A stretch of DNA of 64,000 bases from Desulfonatronum lacustre DSM 10312 (GCF_000519265.1 NZ_KI912608.1:1607582-1671581); one strand, 5' to 3'; positions 24,558 through 33,806 are shown, counted from the stretch's first letter. Notes: a model not told the origin generated them from the sequence alone. Numbers and translations are program-made.

Positions 24558-24587
24558 GCGCTCTTGTGAAAAAGCAGTAAAGAGCGC
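24558..24587 (-). terminator. Second terminator behind ech operon
   Basis: GCGCTCTT (24558-24565) and AAGAGCGC (24580-24587) form an 8-bp stem. Read leftwards it is followed by TTTCTTT. It backs up the stronger terminator at 24595-24635 and isolates the CcmD/TPR genes from ech transcription. Confidence 0.65.
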
Positions 24588-24594
24588 AAAAAAA

Positions 24595-24635
24595 TGGAAG
24601 GGCATGGCCGAATCGACCATGCCCTTCCATTTTTT
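24595..24635 (-). terminator. Terminator of the ech operon
   Basis: TGGAAGGGCATGG (24595-24607) and CCATGCCCTTCCA (24617-24629) form a perfect 13-bp stem with a 9-nt loop. There are A residues on the left and T residues on the right, so it works in either direction. It lies 52 bp beyond the echF stop codon. Confidence 0.88.
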
Positions 24636-24686
24636 CAGTTGTCGAGATGTTCCCGCAAGAACGCCTCGAACCATTCAAGTTGATGT

Positions 24687-25076
24687 TTATTCCGCCGCTT
24701 CTTCCTTCTTGGCAGCCTTCTTCTTCGGCTTGGGCGGGGTGCCTTGCTCTTCGATGATCACTTTGGTCGTGGAGACGGGACGCCACGTACGTTTGTGGTG
24801 CAGACATTTGGTGGGACAATTGTCCACGCAAGTGCCGCAATAGACGCAGGCGAAGGCATCGCAGCGCCAGATTCCTTTTTCCTTGTCCACGGTGATGCAC
24901 TGGGAAGGGCACTTCCTGGCGCATGTGGAGCAAAATATGCAGTTGTCGATATCGATGTACAACTCGCCCCGGTTATTTTCAAAGGGCTCCCGGACCTCAA
25001 AAGGGTAAGGCCGGGTGGATTTCTTGGTGAACAGGTTTTTCAGGACATTGCCTGTCATTGGTGTGACTTTGAACAT
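24687..25076 (-). CDS. echF: Ech hydrogenase subunit F, two-cluster ferredoxin (NuoI-like)
   Basis: A 129-residue iron-sulfur protein. CIFCSTCARKC (about 49-59) and CVYCGTCVDNC (about 78-88) are two classic [4Fe-4S] motifs, each completed by a Cys-Pro. The C-terminal tail is a lysine/alanine/glutamate-rich extension (PPKPKKKAAKKEEA). The ATG at 25076 opens MFKVTPMTGNVL, 11 bp after the echE stop. It passes electrons between soluble ferredoxin and the small subunit EchC. It is the last gene of the operon. Confidence 0.93.
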   Translation of the reverse strand: MFKVTPMTGNVLKNLFTKKSTRPYPFEVREPFENNRGELYIDIDNCIFCSTCARKCPSQCITVDKEKGIWRCDAFACVYCGTCVDNCPTKCLHHKRTWRPVSTTKVIIEEQGTPPKPKKKAAKKEEAAE

Positions 25077-25086
25077 GACTCGTCTC

Positions 25087-26163
25087 CTAGCGTTCCGTGC
25101 AACTGATGCAGGGGTCAATGGAGAGAACGACGACCGGCACGTCCGCCAGTTCGATCCCCGGCAACATGGCGGCCAGGGGCGGAATATTGGCGAATGTGGG
25201 GGTGCGGATACGCAGACGTTCCAGGTATTTCGTTCCATTGGCCTTGATGTAGTAGTACAGCTCGCCCCGCGGCTGTTCGACCCGTGCCGTGCCTTCGCCT
25301 TCAGGATTGCCTTTGACCTTGACGTTGATGGGGCCCTCGGGGAGCTTGTGCAAAGCCTGTCGGACGAGGTCGATGGACTGATGAGTTTCCCGATAGCGAA
25401 CCTTGCCACGGGCATAGCTGTCGCCCTCGTACTCGACAATGGGCTCGAATTCCAGGTCGCCGAACGCTGCGAACTTCAACTGTCGCATATCCTGGGCAAC
25501 GCCGCTGCCGCGCAGAGTCGGTCCGGCGGCGCCCAATTCGTAGGCCTGTTCCTTGGTCAGGACCCCTATGCCCACGGTTCTGGCTTTGACCGTATAGTCG
25601 TCGAGAATCGTGGATTCCAAGGCCTTGAGTTCGCTTTCCACGAGTTCCAGCTCGGAAAGAATCCAGCGAATCTGTTCCGGGGAAAGATCGTTCCTGACCC
25701 CACCCATCACGTTCACAGCCACGATGACCCGGTTGCCGGTGGTGGCCTCGTTGATGTCCATGACCCGCTCGCGGATCTTCCAGAGCTGATAGAACAGCGC
25801 CTCGAAGCCGAAGGCGTCCGCGAAAAGACCCAGCCACAACAGGTGAGAGTGAACACGGTGCAGTTCCGACCAGATCACGCGCAGATACTTGGCCCTGGGT
25901 GGAACCTCGATCTTCATCATCTCTTCCAGGCACTGGCAGTAGCACATGGCATGAATTTTCGAGCAAATTCCACACACACGCTCCACGACCTGGATCATGT
26001 GGTGGTAGTCCCGGATATCACAAAGCTTTTCCAGCCCGCGATGTACGTAGCCCAAGGCCGGCACGGCCTGGGTCACGATCTCGTCCTCCACTGTCAGGGA
26101 CAGATGGATGGGTTCCGGGAGGACGGGGTGTTGCGGACCAAAAGGGATAATGGTCTTGGCCAT
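25087..26163 (-). CDS. echE: Ech hydrogenase large subunit E ([NiFe] catalytic, NuoD-like)
   Basis: A 358-residue large subunit. The four nickel-ligand cysteines are intact: RVCGICS (Cys64, Cys67) and the C-terminal DPCISCTER (Cys352, Cys355). There is almost no extension past the last ligand, as usual for Ech and CO-induced hydrogenases that lack a cleaved C-terminal peptide. The full ligand set makes it a true hydrogenase rather than a complex I subunit. The subunit sits in the membrane-attached arm facing the cytoplasm. No maturation (hyp) genes are nearby. Confidence 0.95.
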   Translation of the reverse strand: MAKTIIPFGPQHPVLPEPIHLSLTVEDEIVTQAVPALGYVHRGLEKLCDIRDYHHMIQVVERVCGICSKIHAMCYCQCLEEMMKIEVPPRAKYLRVIWSELHRVHSHLLWLGLFADAFGFEALFYQLWKIRERVMDINEATTGNRVIVAVNVMGGVRNDLSPEQIRWILSELELVESELKALESTILDDYTVKARTVGIGVLTKEQAYELGAAGPTLRGSGVAQDMRQLKFAAFGDLEFEPIVEYEGDSYARGKVRYRETHQSIDLVRQALHKLPEGPINVKVKGNPEGEGTARVEQPRGELYYYIKANGTKYLERLRIRTPTFANIPPLAAMLPGIELADVPVVVLSIDPCISCTER

Positions 26164-26199
26164 AAAGTCTCCTAAGGTAATTACCAGCGATAAGGATGA

Positions 26200-26616
26200 T
26201 TACTGGGCTTCCGATTCTTTACGAATCACGCTGTATTTGCAGAAGGGGGTTCGAGCGACTTCTTTCTCCAGGTACAGATAGTTTTCAAAATTCAGCACCA
26301 GTCCTTCAAAGCAGATGCCGAACTGGTCCTGGATTTCGTTTTCCACGAGAAAGGCCGCGAACAGAATATCGGAAATGGACAGCGCGGGCTGAGCCTTGGG
26401 CTGTTTGAGACGATAGTGCACCATCTCCAGGTCGCGGTCAAAAGCGTAGATCAGGTCGACATTATCCGCATCCAGGTCGACGCAGGTCATGGTCACGAAA
26501 CGATATCCGTCAGCCTTCAGCTTGAGCACCTCGTCTTTGAGGGCGTCGCCGGCAATATCGGTTGCCGGGAGGACGGCGACGATTTTTTCTTTGTCTTTGG
26601 TTTGAGCTTCAGCCAT
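26200..26616 (-). CDS. echD: Ech hydrogenase subunit D (NuoC-like)
   Basis: A 138-residue small soluble subunit resembling the NuoC/30-kDa family: DGYRFVTMTCVDLDADNVDLIYAFD followed by an ISDILFAAFLVENEIQDQFG segment, the usual landmark region. It has no cofactor motifs; in Ech it links catalytic subunits and membrane arm. It lies between echC and echE with short gaps (11 and 36 bp) and its own ribosome-binding site. Confidence 0.9.
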   Translation of the reverse strand: MAEAQTKDKEKIVAVLPATDIAGDALKDEVLKLKADGYRFVTMTCVDLDADNVDLIYAFDRDLEMVHYRLKQPKAQPALSISDILFAAFLVENEIQDQFGICFEGLVLNFENYLYLEKEVARTPFCKYSVIRKESEAQ

Positions 26617-26627
26617 ATTCCAACTCC

Positions 26628-27065
26628 TTACGACTTGGCGGCGAACAATTCCAGCGCCTTGACCACGCCGTCAATGATCGCTTCAGGTTTGGCCGGACAG
26701 CCTGGGACATAGACATCCACCGGAATGACCTTATCCACGCCGCCGACGACGTTCGGCGCCTCACGCATCACCCCGCCGGTCAGACCGCAGGCCCCAATGG
26801 CGATGACGGCCCGGGGTTTCGGCATTTGATCGTAGAGGTTCTTGAGCACCTTCTTGTTGCGGTGATTCACCGTGCCGGTAACCAACAGCACGTCCGCGTG
26901 CTTGGGGTTGCCGATATTGATGATTCCGAAACGCTCCACGTCATAGACGGGAGTGAGCACAGCCAGCGTCTCAATGTCGCACCCGTTGCAGCTTCCGCAG
27001 TCGAAGTGCATGACCCAGGGGGACTTGATCCGAGATGATTGGATAAAATTGGATATGAAGTTCAT
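26628..27065 (-). CDS. echC: Ech hydrogenase small subunit C (NuoB-like)
   Basis: A 145-residue small subunit from MNFISNFIQSS. The proximal [4Fe-4S] ligands are visible as CGSCNGCD (Cys23, Cys26, with Cys29), IGACGLTGG and YVPGCPAKPE. It passes electrons between the nickel site in EchE and the EchF ferredoxin. The ATG at 27065 is favoured over an upstream start that overlaps echB coding sequence. The whole set echABCDEF keeps the canonical Methanosarcina and Desulfovibrio order. Confidence 0.94.
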   Translation of the reverse strand: MNFISNFIQSSRIKSPWVMHFDCGSCNGCDIETLAVLTPVYDVERFGIINIGNPKHADVLLVTGTVNHRNKKVLKNLYDQMPKPRAVIAIGACGLTGGVMREAPNVVGGVDKVIPVDVYVPGCPAKPEAIIDGVVKALELFAAKS

Positions 27066-27070
27066 AGTAT

Positions 27071-27928
27071 CTACCCGTAATACAGCCAAAGCAGGTTAAT
27101 CAGGGAAAACATAATGCCTGTTATCCAGGCGGTCCCGAGCATCCAACGCCACGTCATCCGGGAAGTGGTATTGTCGACCAGGATTTCCACGAAATAGGTG
27201 ATACCCAGGAGCAGCACCAAGCCGACGACGCTGGTGGACCAAAACAGGGAAAGCAGGCCGAGGATCAGGACGATCTCGAACCAGTGGGCGATCTCCACGA
27301 TGGCCAGATACGGACCTGAATATTCGGTGTACACGCCTCGGACGATTTCCTGGTGCGCATGGTGCGACGCGGAAATGTCAAAGGGGGATTTACGCAGTTT
27401 AATGGTCAACGCGATGCCCAGCACGAGGAACAGCAGGGGCAATTTGAACAGCAACGGCTGCTCCATGGCGTACACGGCCTCGATCTTGAAGCTGCCGGTG
27501 GTCAGGAAAATGCCGACGATGACCAGGATCAACAACGGCTCATACGCGATGATCTGGAGCAGTTCCCGGTGTGCGCCGATCTGGCTGTACGGCGATGGAA
27601 CGGTCATCGCGCCGATCACCAGAAAGACCGACCCCACGGCCTGGACGAAGAAGATCAGCAACAGGTCCGCCTGCAGGAAGAACAAAATCACGGACGTCAC
27701 GGCTCCGGCCAGATACAGCAGGGAGCAGAAGGCCAGCCAATGGTTGGCGAGCATGGGCTCCTTGCCCAGCAGTTTCGCGATGTCGTAAAAGGGCTGCAAA
27801 ATGGGAGGTCCAATTCGAGACTGCAACCGAGCCGTGACCCTTCTGTCCACGCCGGTAAGCACGCCGACGGCCAGGGGCGCCAGGAAAAGTCCCGCGATCA
27901 ATGCCAGAAAAACTTGAGCGCTTGTCAT
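27071..27928 (-). CDS. echB: Ech hydrogenase membrane subunit B (NuoH-like)
   Basis: A 285-residue polytopic protein with about eight hydrophobic segments. It has NuoH-family motifs: RLQSRIGPPILQPFYDIAKLL, EYSGPYLAIVEIAHWFE with acidic residues in the membrane loops, and the HHAHQEIVRGVYTE segment. It forms the junction between the hydrogenase module and the ion-pumping EchA. It starts 1 bp after the echA stop. Confidence 0.93.
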   Translation of the reverse strand: MTSAQVFLALIAGLFLAPLAVGVLTGVDRRVTARLQSRIGPPILQPFYDIAKLLGKEPMLANHWLAFCSLLYLAGAVTSVILFFLQADLLLIFFVQAVGSVFLVIGAMTVPSPYSQIGAHRELLQIIAYEPLLILVIVGIFLTTGSFKIEAVYAMEQPLLFKLPLLFLVLGIALTIKLRKSPFDISASHHAHQEIVRGVYTEYSGPYLAIVEIAHWFEIVLILGLLSLFWSTSVVGLVLLLGITYFVEILVDNTTSRMTWRWMLGTAWITGIMFSLINLLWLYYG

Positions 27929-27929
27929 G

Positions 27930-29852
27930 TTAGAGACCCCCTCCGAGCATCAGGAGAATCAGCACCAAGGCCGCGGTGTTCACCCAGCGGTTGATGGTGC
28001 TTTCGCCGAAAATCTTCTCCAGGTAGTAGTTGGATGTTGACGGTAAGATGGATTGGCGCAAGGGACCGATATACTCGTTCTCGTTATCCGGGGATTGGGC
28101 GCCGGACAGATACGGACCGGTGGGCTTGACCTTGCCGGCGACCTTGTAAAAGTAGATGGCCGCGAACAATCCCAGGGCCGCGACAAAAAACAACGGAATG
28201 ACCGGGAAGGAGCCGCGTTCCATGACCAGAATGCCCCAGGAGGTCCCGGGTACCGCTTCCGGCATGGCCAGCGGAAGGATGGAAATAGCCGGATAGATCA
28301 GGGAGTTGTAGATTGCCGGGGCGTAGAAGGAAAGCAGCAACGCGCCGAGGATGAGTCCGAACAGCGGCAGCCGCGTCATCGCGGGCTGCGACTCTGCGTA
28401 GATCCGTCCCTTGAAGGGATAGGTCATGAACAGACCGGCCCAGCGCGCCCAGTAGAGCACGGTCACGGCGCTGCCCAGGGCCAGGATGATCACCAGAACG
28501 ATGTTGTGGGCCGAGGCCTCGATGGCCATCCACTTGCCCAGGAGCATGCCGAAGGGCGGCAGGATCATGGTCAGGGCGCCCAGCACCGCGATGAGCGCGG
28601 TCACCGGCATGACGGCGTACAGCCCGCGCATGTCCTCGATATCGCGGCTGGCGATGCGCTGCTCAATGGTCCCCACGCACAGAAAGAGCAAGGCCTTGGT
28701 CACGGCGTGAAACATGATCAGGAACATCCCCGCGGCGATGGCCGCCGGGGTGCCCACGCCGGCGCAGGCGATGATCAATCCCAGGTTGCTCACTGTTGAG
28801 TAGGCCAGGATTTTCTTGCCGTTGGACTGGCTGATGGCCAAGGCCGCGGCAGCCAGGAAGGTGAAGGCGCCAACCAGAGCTACGGTGGTGGAAAAGAACG
28901 TTCCGGAATAGGCCGGTGAAAAGCGCAGGAACAGGTACACGCCGGCCTTGACCATGGTCGCGGAGTGCAACAAGGCCGAGGTCGGGGTGGGAGCGACCAT
29001 GGCGCCGAGCAGCCAGCTTTGGAACGGAAGCTGAGCGGCCTTGGTCAATCCGGCGAAGCACAGCAGACCTATGGGCAGCAGCAGGAAAGCGGCCTCGGGG
29101 GTCATGGCCAGAATCTGCTGAATGTTGACCGTACCCAGATCCAGGGAGATCCAGAGCAGGCCGATCAGCAACGCCAAGCCGCCAAGGCTGTTGATCCACA
29201 ACGCCCGGAGGGAGTTGGCCTTGGCTTCATCGGTGAGGTCGTGCCGGATCAGCAGGAATGAACACAGCGTGGTGACCTCGAAGAAAAAGTAGAAATTTCC
29301 AAGATCGTTGGTCAGAACCAACCCGTTCATCGCCCCGAGAAACAAAACCATGACGGCGAAAAACTGCGGCTGCCGGGATGTGGTCAGATGCAGATGTTCC
29401 TCATGATTCCTCATGTAGGGCAGAGCGTGAATCACGATGACCGAACCAACGACGCTGACCACGAAAACCATCAGCTTGGCCAGGGGATCGACGAGAAACA
29501 TGGCTTGCCCGGTGGCCTCGGCCGGGGAAACCAGTTTGAAGACGGCCAGAAGCACGATCTGTGCTCCGGCAAGGTAGATGATCAGCCGATGTTTCGCGCT
29601 GAGACCTACCGCTAAGATGATGAACAGCACCACGAAGTCCAGAAGCACGATCAACGGCTGCGGGTTGAGGCCCAGCAGCGTCGTCGAAAAGGCGACGGTT
29701 TCATGGGAAAACAAGGCCAACGAGGAACCCGTCAAGAGAACCGCGGCAGCCAAAACCATAACCATGCGCAGGGAATCGTTCCGCAGCGCGTAGAGCCCCA
29801 GAGCGGCAATGAATGGGACCACTACCAGGATAAACAGGAGGGTATCAGGCAT
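27930..29852 (-). CDS. echA: Ech hydrogenase membrane subunit A (NuoL/Mrp antiporter-like)
   Basis: A 640-residue membrane protein with about 16 hydrophobic segments. Pump-family landmarks are the conserved Glu in FFFEVTTLCSFLLI, lysine-bearing helix KAAQLPFQSWLLGAM, PTPTSALLHSATMVKAGVYL and the HAVTKALLFL helix. It couples ferredoxin-dependent proton reduction (or the reverse) to H+ or Na+ movement. I chose the ATG at 29852 (MPDTLLFILVVVPF) with GGAGAAGG upstream; a longer frame has no pump similarity and runs through the promoter. It is the first gene of the ech operon. Confidence 0.94.
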   Translation of the reverse strand: MPDTLLFILVVVPFIAALGLYALRNDSLRMVMVLAAAVLLTGSSLALFSHETVAFSTTLLGLNPQPLIVLLDFVVLFIILAVGLSAKHRLIIYLAGAQIVLLAVFKLVSPAEATGQAMFLVDPLAKLMVFVVSVVGSVIVIHALPYMRNHEEHLHLTTSRQPQFFAVMVLFLGAMNGLVLTNDLGNFYFFFEVTTLCSFLLIRHDLTDEAKANSLRALWINSLGGLALLIGLLWISLDLGTVNIQQILAMTPEAAFLLLPIGLLCFAGLTKAAQLPFQSWLLGAMVAPTPTSALLHSATMVKAGVYLFLRFSPAYSGTFFSTTVALVGAFTFLAAAALAISQSNGKKILAYSTVSNLGLIIACAGVGTPAAIAAGMFLIMFHAVTKALLFLCVGTIEQRIASRDIEDMRGLYAVMPVTALIAVLGALTMILPPFGMLLGKWMAIEASAHNIVLVIILALGSAVTVLYWARWAGLFMTYPFKGRIYAESQPAMTRLPLFGLILGALLLSFYAPAIYNSLIYPAISILPLAMPEAVPGTSWGILVMERGSFPVIPLFFVAALGLFAAIYFYKVAGKVKPTGPYLSGAQSPDNENEYIGPLRQSILPSTSNYYLEKIFGESTINRWVNTAALVLILLMLGGGL

Positions 29853-29915
29853 ACCTTCTCCAATAAGGTGAAAGGGTTGAACAAATTCCCGGGCTCCGAG
29901 TGTTTCAACGGCCCA

Positions 29916-29935
29916 CGGGTAACCTCCGGGTAACC
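29916..29935 (-). promoter_or_regulatory. Tandem 9-bp repeat upstream of echA
   Basis: CGGGTAACC occurs at 29916-29924 and again at 29927-29935, an 11-bp period (one helical turn), between the probable ech promoter and the start codon. Two half-sites on one face of the helix suggest a regulator dimer, probably acting as a repressor given the downstream position. The regulator is unknown. Confidence 0.4.
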
Positions 29936-29955
29936 ACACCAAAATCTTACGGAAC

Positions 29956-29984
29956 GCTATGCCGGATGGCCATGTTTCCGTCAA
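29956..29984 (-). promoter_or_regulatory. Probable sigma-70 promoter of ech operon
   Basis: Read leftwards, TTGACG (29984-29979) and CATAGC (29961-29956) are separated by 17 bp. They are placed about 100 bp before the echA start codon. The -10 box is weak, so an activator may be needed. Confidence 0.4.
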
Positions 29985-30145
29985 CCCCAAACCGAATACT
30001 TCGCGGCTTCGCATATTTTTTTAAAAATTGTATAACTCTCTGCTGATTTTTGACCATCTGGATTGATTTACCCGGCCTTGAACTTGCCTTTTCCGGCCCG
30101 ACGGCGCACAACCACGGCAACTGCCCCCCATGGAGGACTTCGCTG

Positions 30146-31195
30146 TTGTTTCACCCGTTCAACCGCCTGGACTATTCCCCCGAACATCTGCGTCACGGTC
30201 TGAAAACCGGCTTGGCGGCGGTTTTAGCGTATGCCGTGGTCCATGCTTTCCGTTTGGAATACGGCTTCTGGGGCGTGCTCTCCGCGGTGATCGTCATGCA
30301 GATCAACGTGGCTGATTCGTTGCGGATGTGCTGGTATCGCCTGACCGGGACCATAATGGGCGCGGCCATCGGCATCCTCACCCTGCTGGCCCTGCCCGGC
30401 CCCGGTTGGCCCATGGCCTTGGGCCTGTTTCTTTCAGTGGGTTTTTGCGCCTACATGACCCGGTACAATCCCCGCTTCATGATGGCCGCGATCACCGTGG
30501 TGATCATCGTGGTCGCCGGAAGCGAGGAAGAGCATCGCATCCTGTTCGGTCTGCACCGAATCCTGGAAATCGGCATCGGGGTCGGTAGCGCGTTTCTGGT
30601 CACGGTTCTGATCTGGCCTCGTCGAGCTGGAAGCACGTTGCGTGAACAATTGCGAAGCCGATTCGCCGAGGCCGCCCGGTGTCACGAGATATTGGTGGAG
30701 GCGTTTCTCTCCAAGCAGACCACCGTGGACCCGAGCCTTCTGGCGAACCTGTGCGCCGCGTCTCGGCTGGCCAGGGAACTGTTGACCAAGGCGTTGCGCC
30801 ATGAACGGCTGGTGTCTTCCGAGGACCTGGACACGCTCAGCCGCCGCGTGACGGCCCTGGAGAACTGCGTGGAACAGATGCGGACCATGCTGCGCGTGCT
30901 CAACGATGTTGAAGAAGGGGAAGGCTACGATATCATCATGGCCGCCCAGGTCCGAAACCTGGCCCAGGCCGCCGGTGATGTCATGGTTGCCATAGGCGAG
31001 GGACGGGAAGTCGTCCTGAACGATCTGAAGAAGGCGGTGGAAAGCTTTGAAGCCCGCCTGGAGGAGTTGCGTGCCGCCGGGGCGACCAAGCGCTTCAACC
31101 TGCGCAAGCTGCTGCAGGTCTTTTCTTTTCTGCATGCCATGGAATCCATGGCCAAGGGGCTTTTGAAGACCGGCAGCGTCCGGAGTGATCCGTGA
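30146..31195 (+). CDS. FUSC-family membrane protein (aromatic acid/efflux type)
   Basis: About 349 residues. Six hydrophobic segments fill residues 20-160 (with FWGVLSAVIVMQINVADS and a RLTGTIMGAAIGIL motif near 60-75), followed by a long soluble helical domain (about 165-345). This is the FUSC/ArAE topology: half of the usual double-length transporter. No ATG exists at the start; I chose the TTG at 30146 because GGAGG at 30132 is well spaced. Members export aromatic acids or other toxic anions. The gene is divergent from ech across about 290 bp. Confidence 0.75.
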   Translation: MFHPFNRLDYSPEHLRHGLKTGLAAVLAYAVVHAFRLEYGFWGVLSAVIVMQINVADSLRMCWYRLTGTIMGAAIGILTLLALPGPGWPMALGLFLSVGFCAYMTRYNPRFMMAAITVVIIVVAGSEEEHRILFGLHRILEIGIGVGSAFLVTVLIWPRRAGSTLREQLRSRFAEAARCHEILVEAFLSKQTTVDPSLLANLCAASRLARELLTKALRHERLVSSEDLDTLSRRVTALENCVEQMRTMLRVLNDVEEGEGYDIIMAAQVRNLAQAAGDVMVAIGEGREVVLNDLKKAVESFEARLEELRAAGATKRFNLRKLLQVFSFLHAMESMAKGLLKTGSVRSDP

Positions 31196-31222
31196 CTTCC
31201 CGCTTGTCGTCGGCGCGTCGGA

Positions 31223-32401
31223 TCAGGCCCTCTGTCCGGCCACGAATCCGGACGACCAAGCCCACTGCAGATTGTATCCGCCCAGCCGTCCGGTCACGTC
31301 CAGAACTTCACCGGTGAAAAAGAGTCCGGGCACGGCCTTGGCTTCCATGGTTTTGGAGGAAACCCCGTCCGTGTCCACACCGCCCAAGGTCGCCTCGGCT
31401 TTGTCCAAGCCTTCCGTTCCAGACGGGAGAAAGGCAAAGCCATGAACCACCCGCTCCAGGGCAAGACGCTGTTTTTTAGGCAGACTCCCCGCTTGGCCGG
31501 ACCAGCCGTGATAGCGGCACAACAGCTCCGCCAATCTGGCCGGCAAGGCCGCTGCCAGGGCGTTGTGGACCTCCCGGCGCGGCGCTTGCTCGAGCACTTC
31601 GCCGATCCTCCGCTCCGGAAGCAGGTCGATAATCAGATGCCGCCCCGGCCGCCAATACAGCGAAGCGTCCAGGGTCGCGGGACCGGAGATTCCCCGGTGC
31701 GTGATCAAGAGAGCGTCCTCAATACCATCGGGAATCCGAGCGCCCTCCACAATAACCCGAACCGGCAGGGAAATCCCGGTCAAATCCCGACAAAAAGCGA
31801 CCAGATTCTCCGAGGCCCGCAAGGGAACCAAGCCTGGACGCGCCGGAAAGACCCGTAAGCCGAACTGCTCGGCCAAACGCAGGCCGAAGTCCGTGGCTCC
31901 GATCCGCGGCCAAGCCGGCCCGCCAGTGGCCACCACCAGGGAACGTGAAACATAAGCTCGTGTCCGGCAATGGACCTGAAACCCGTTGGCCGTCGCCGAG
32001 ACCTCGCGGATAGGTTCGCCCAGGGCCCAGGAGACCCCGGCCTCCTCGGCCTCGCGCTGCAAGGCGGCGACAACGGCCGCCGCGCCGGGCACGCAGAACA
32101 GCCGTCCATGGTCGGCCTCCACCGTCTCCACCCCGTGCGCGGCCAGAAAGGCCAGGAAACGCTCCGGAGGGTACTGAGCCAACGCGGACTTCACGAAGTG
32201 CCGGTTGGCGCAGACGTAGTCCTCGGCCCGTACCCGGCGATTGGTCACATTGCAGCGCCCCCCGCCGGAAATGCGCACCTTGCGCCCCGGTCGGTCCGCA
32301 TGGTCCACCACCACGACCCTTCGGCCCCGCTTGGCGCACTGGGCCGCGCAGACCAATCCGGAGGCCCCGGCCCCCAGAACCACGACATCGCAATGGGTCA
32401 T
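31223..32401 (-). CDS. HI0933/BaiN-family FAD-dependent oxidoreductase
   Basis: A 392-residue flavoprotein. The FAD motif VVVLGAGASGLVCAAQ begins at residue 6, followed by the family signature KVRISGGGRCNVTNRRV (about 43-59). The C-terminal end FFTGEVLDVTGRLGGYNLQWAWSSG (about 357-381) is typical of the YhiN/HI0933 group. Most members are uncharacterised; BaiN reduces bile-acid intermediates. No substrate is suggested by neighbours. It lies 28 bp upstream of the FUSC gene end, convergent with it. Confidence 0.9.
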   Translation of the reverse strand: MTHCDVVVLGAGASGLVCAAQCAKRGRRVVVVDHADRPGRKVRISGGGRCNVTNRRVRAEDYVCANRHFVKSALAQYPPERFLAFLAAHGVETVEADHGRLFCVPGAAAVVAALQREAEEAGVSWALGEPIREVSATANGFQVHCRTRAYVSRSLVVATGGPAWPRIGATDFGLRLAEQFGLRVFPARPGLVPLRASENLVAFCRDLTGISLPVRVIVEGARIPDGIEDALLITHRGISGPATLDASLYWRPGRHLIIDLLPERRIGEVLEQAPRREVHNALAAALPARLAELLCRYHGWSGQAGSLPKKQRLALERVVHGFAFLPSGTEGLDKAEATLGGVDTDGVSSKTMEAKAVPGLFFTGEVLDVTGRLGGYNLQWAWSSGFVAGQRA

Positions 32402-32429
32402 GACGGTGCGACGGCAATCGATGAGCGGA

Positions 32430-33806
32430 TTATCTTTCCCCCAGGATGGTCATGCTGGTCACCCGTTCCACCAGCAACCCCTGGGGTTTGATCAAGGTAG
32501 GGAGTTCCGCCCCAGGGGTCAGGGTGGTGATCACGGTACGTCCCAGAACCCACCGCCCCGGAGTGCTGACCCGCGGCCCGCGGCCCCTTGGTTCCTCGAT
32601 CCGCAGCCCCCATATGGAATGCAGGACAACCGGTCGCCCCGAGGCAGGATCCGGGCCGAGGTAGAGCATTACGTGACCGGGCAGGTTCACGATAGTCAGC
32701 AACGGGACGCCGTGTTCAAGGATGCTCCGCTCCTTTTGCGTCGCGTCCAGGTCACTCAAATCCACGACCCGCCCCGCCTGGGCCTGAGCCCGGGAATTTC
32801 TGGGCATGGCGATCCCGAACAGGGCCTGGACATCCTGGATCAAGGCCGAACAATCCCGATTTTCATACATTCCGCCCCAGCCGTAAGGCTGGCCCAAAAG
32901 CCCGTCCAGCACACGGACATACCGCTCCACGGTCGGAGGCAAGGGCCAGGGCTCGGCCCCCTGTTTCGCAAGGAACGCGGTGTGTAGCTCGGCCCAGCCG
33001 TCCGCCCGGCGCTGTGGAGTGAGCACCGCGATCATGCCCGCCGGTGCTGGCTCGTCGGAGTGCGGCAAGAGCATGCCCACCCGTCCGTGCAGGGCATACA
33101 TGCCGTGCGGCGTGCGCAACACCTCCCCATCACGAGTCATGGCGATCAACTTCGCGCCACGAAACGTCTCCATGAAGGCATGGTCCACCCAAGCCACTTC
33201 CCAGGGACGCACCCAACCGGCAACGTGCGGCGCCGTCACCAGATACCAGTCGCCGTCCGGGGAAGCATGGATCACGCGCACCGGAGTCCCCGCCGGAATC
33301 AGGGAATTCTGAAGCATGTCAAAAGGAAAGCCCTGCCCCGCGGACGTGGGATCATTGAATATCGGTCCCAAGGACGGCAGGACGCGCAACGAGACCGGCC
33401 CGACCGTCACCGCCGGATGCACCAGCGAAGGGAAGAGTTCCGGTGAACTGCGCCGCTTCATCTCCTCCAGCCATCCGCCGGGAACGGGCAACAGATTTTC
33501 CCCGTACACCTCCCTGTCCTGGTAGCGCCGCAGCCCCCAGAACAGATCCAGATCGTCCGCGGATTCGCCGTCCCATGCATCCCAGGGCGCGAAATACCGG
33601 GCCAGGAAATCGCCTGCCAGTTGTTGCTGATCCAGCTCGGAAATCAAGTGCTCCGTTTCCCCGAAGCGAGGCACGTACAGCCCCGTCGCCTGAGGCAGCA
33701 AGCGCAGATCCGACACCTCGCCCGGCGGAGGGAACTTGGGTGCGCAAGCGGAAAGCAAAAGCACCAGAAAAAAATACGCCGCGATACGCAGTGGATGTGT
33801 CGTCAT
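32430..33806 (-). CDS. Lipoprotein with SH3 domains and NlpC/P60 peptidase domain
   Basis: A 458-residue cell-wall hydrolase. The lipobox LLLSAC (Cys about 21) follows a signal peptide, so it is anchored to a membrane. The middle (about 120-300) has SH3b-like repeats, e.g. GTPVRVIHASPDGDWYLVTA. The C-terminal NlpC/P60 domain has the catalytic cysteine in YGWGGMYENRDCSALIQ and the histidine in LPGHVMLYLGPD. It probably cleaves peptidoglycan peptide bonds (C40 family). It lies between the flavoprotein and cysS genes with a 38-bp gap, so it may be co-transcribed with cysS. Confidence 0.9.
   Translation of the reverse strand: MTTHPLRIAAYFFLVLLLSACAPKFPPPGEVSDLRLLPQATGLYVPRFGETEHLISELDQQQLAGDFLARYFAPWDAWDGESADDLDLFWGLRRYQDREVYGENLLPVPGGWLEEMKRRSSPELFPSLVHPAVTVGPVSLRVLPSLGPIFNDPTSAGQGFPFDMLQNSLIPAGTPVRVIHASPDGDWYLVTAPHVAGWVRPWEVAWVDHAFMETFRGAKLIAMTRDGEVLRTPHGMYALHGRVGMLLPHSDEPAPAGMIAVLTPQRRADGWAELHTAFLAKQGAEPWPLPPTVERYVRVLDGLLGQPYGWGGMYENRDCSALIQDVQALFGIAMPRNSRAQAQAGRVVDLSDLDATQKERSILEHGVPLLTIVNLPGHVMLYLGPDPASGRPVVLHSIWGLRIEEPRGRGPRVSTPGRWVLGRTVITTLTPGAELPTLIKPQGLLVERVTSMTILGER

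Noticed and set aside
29853-30014. Upstream extension of EchA by 54 codons
   Set aside because: It runs through the promoter and repeat region and has no similarity to NuoL-type proteins.
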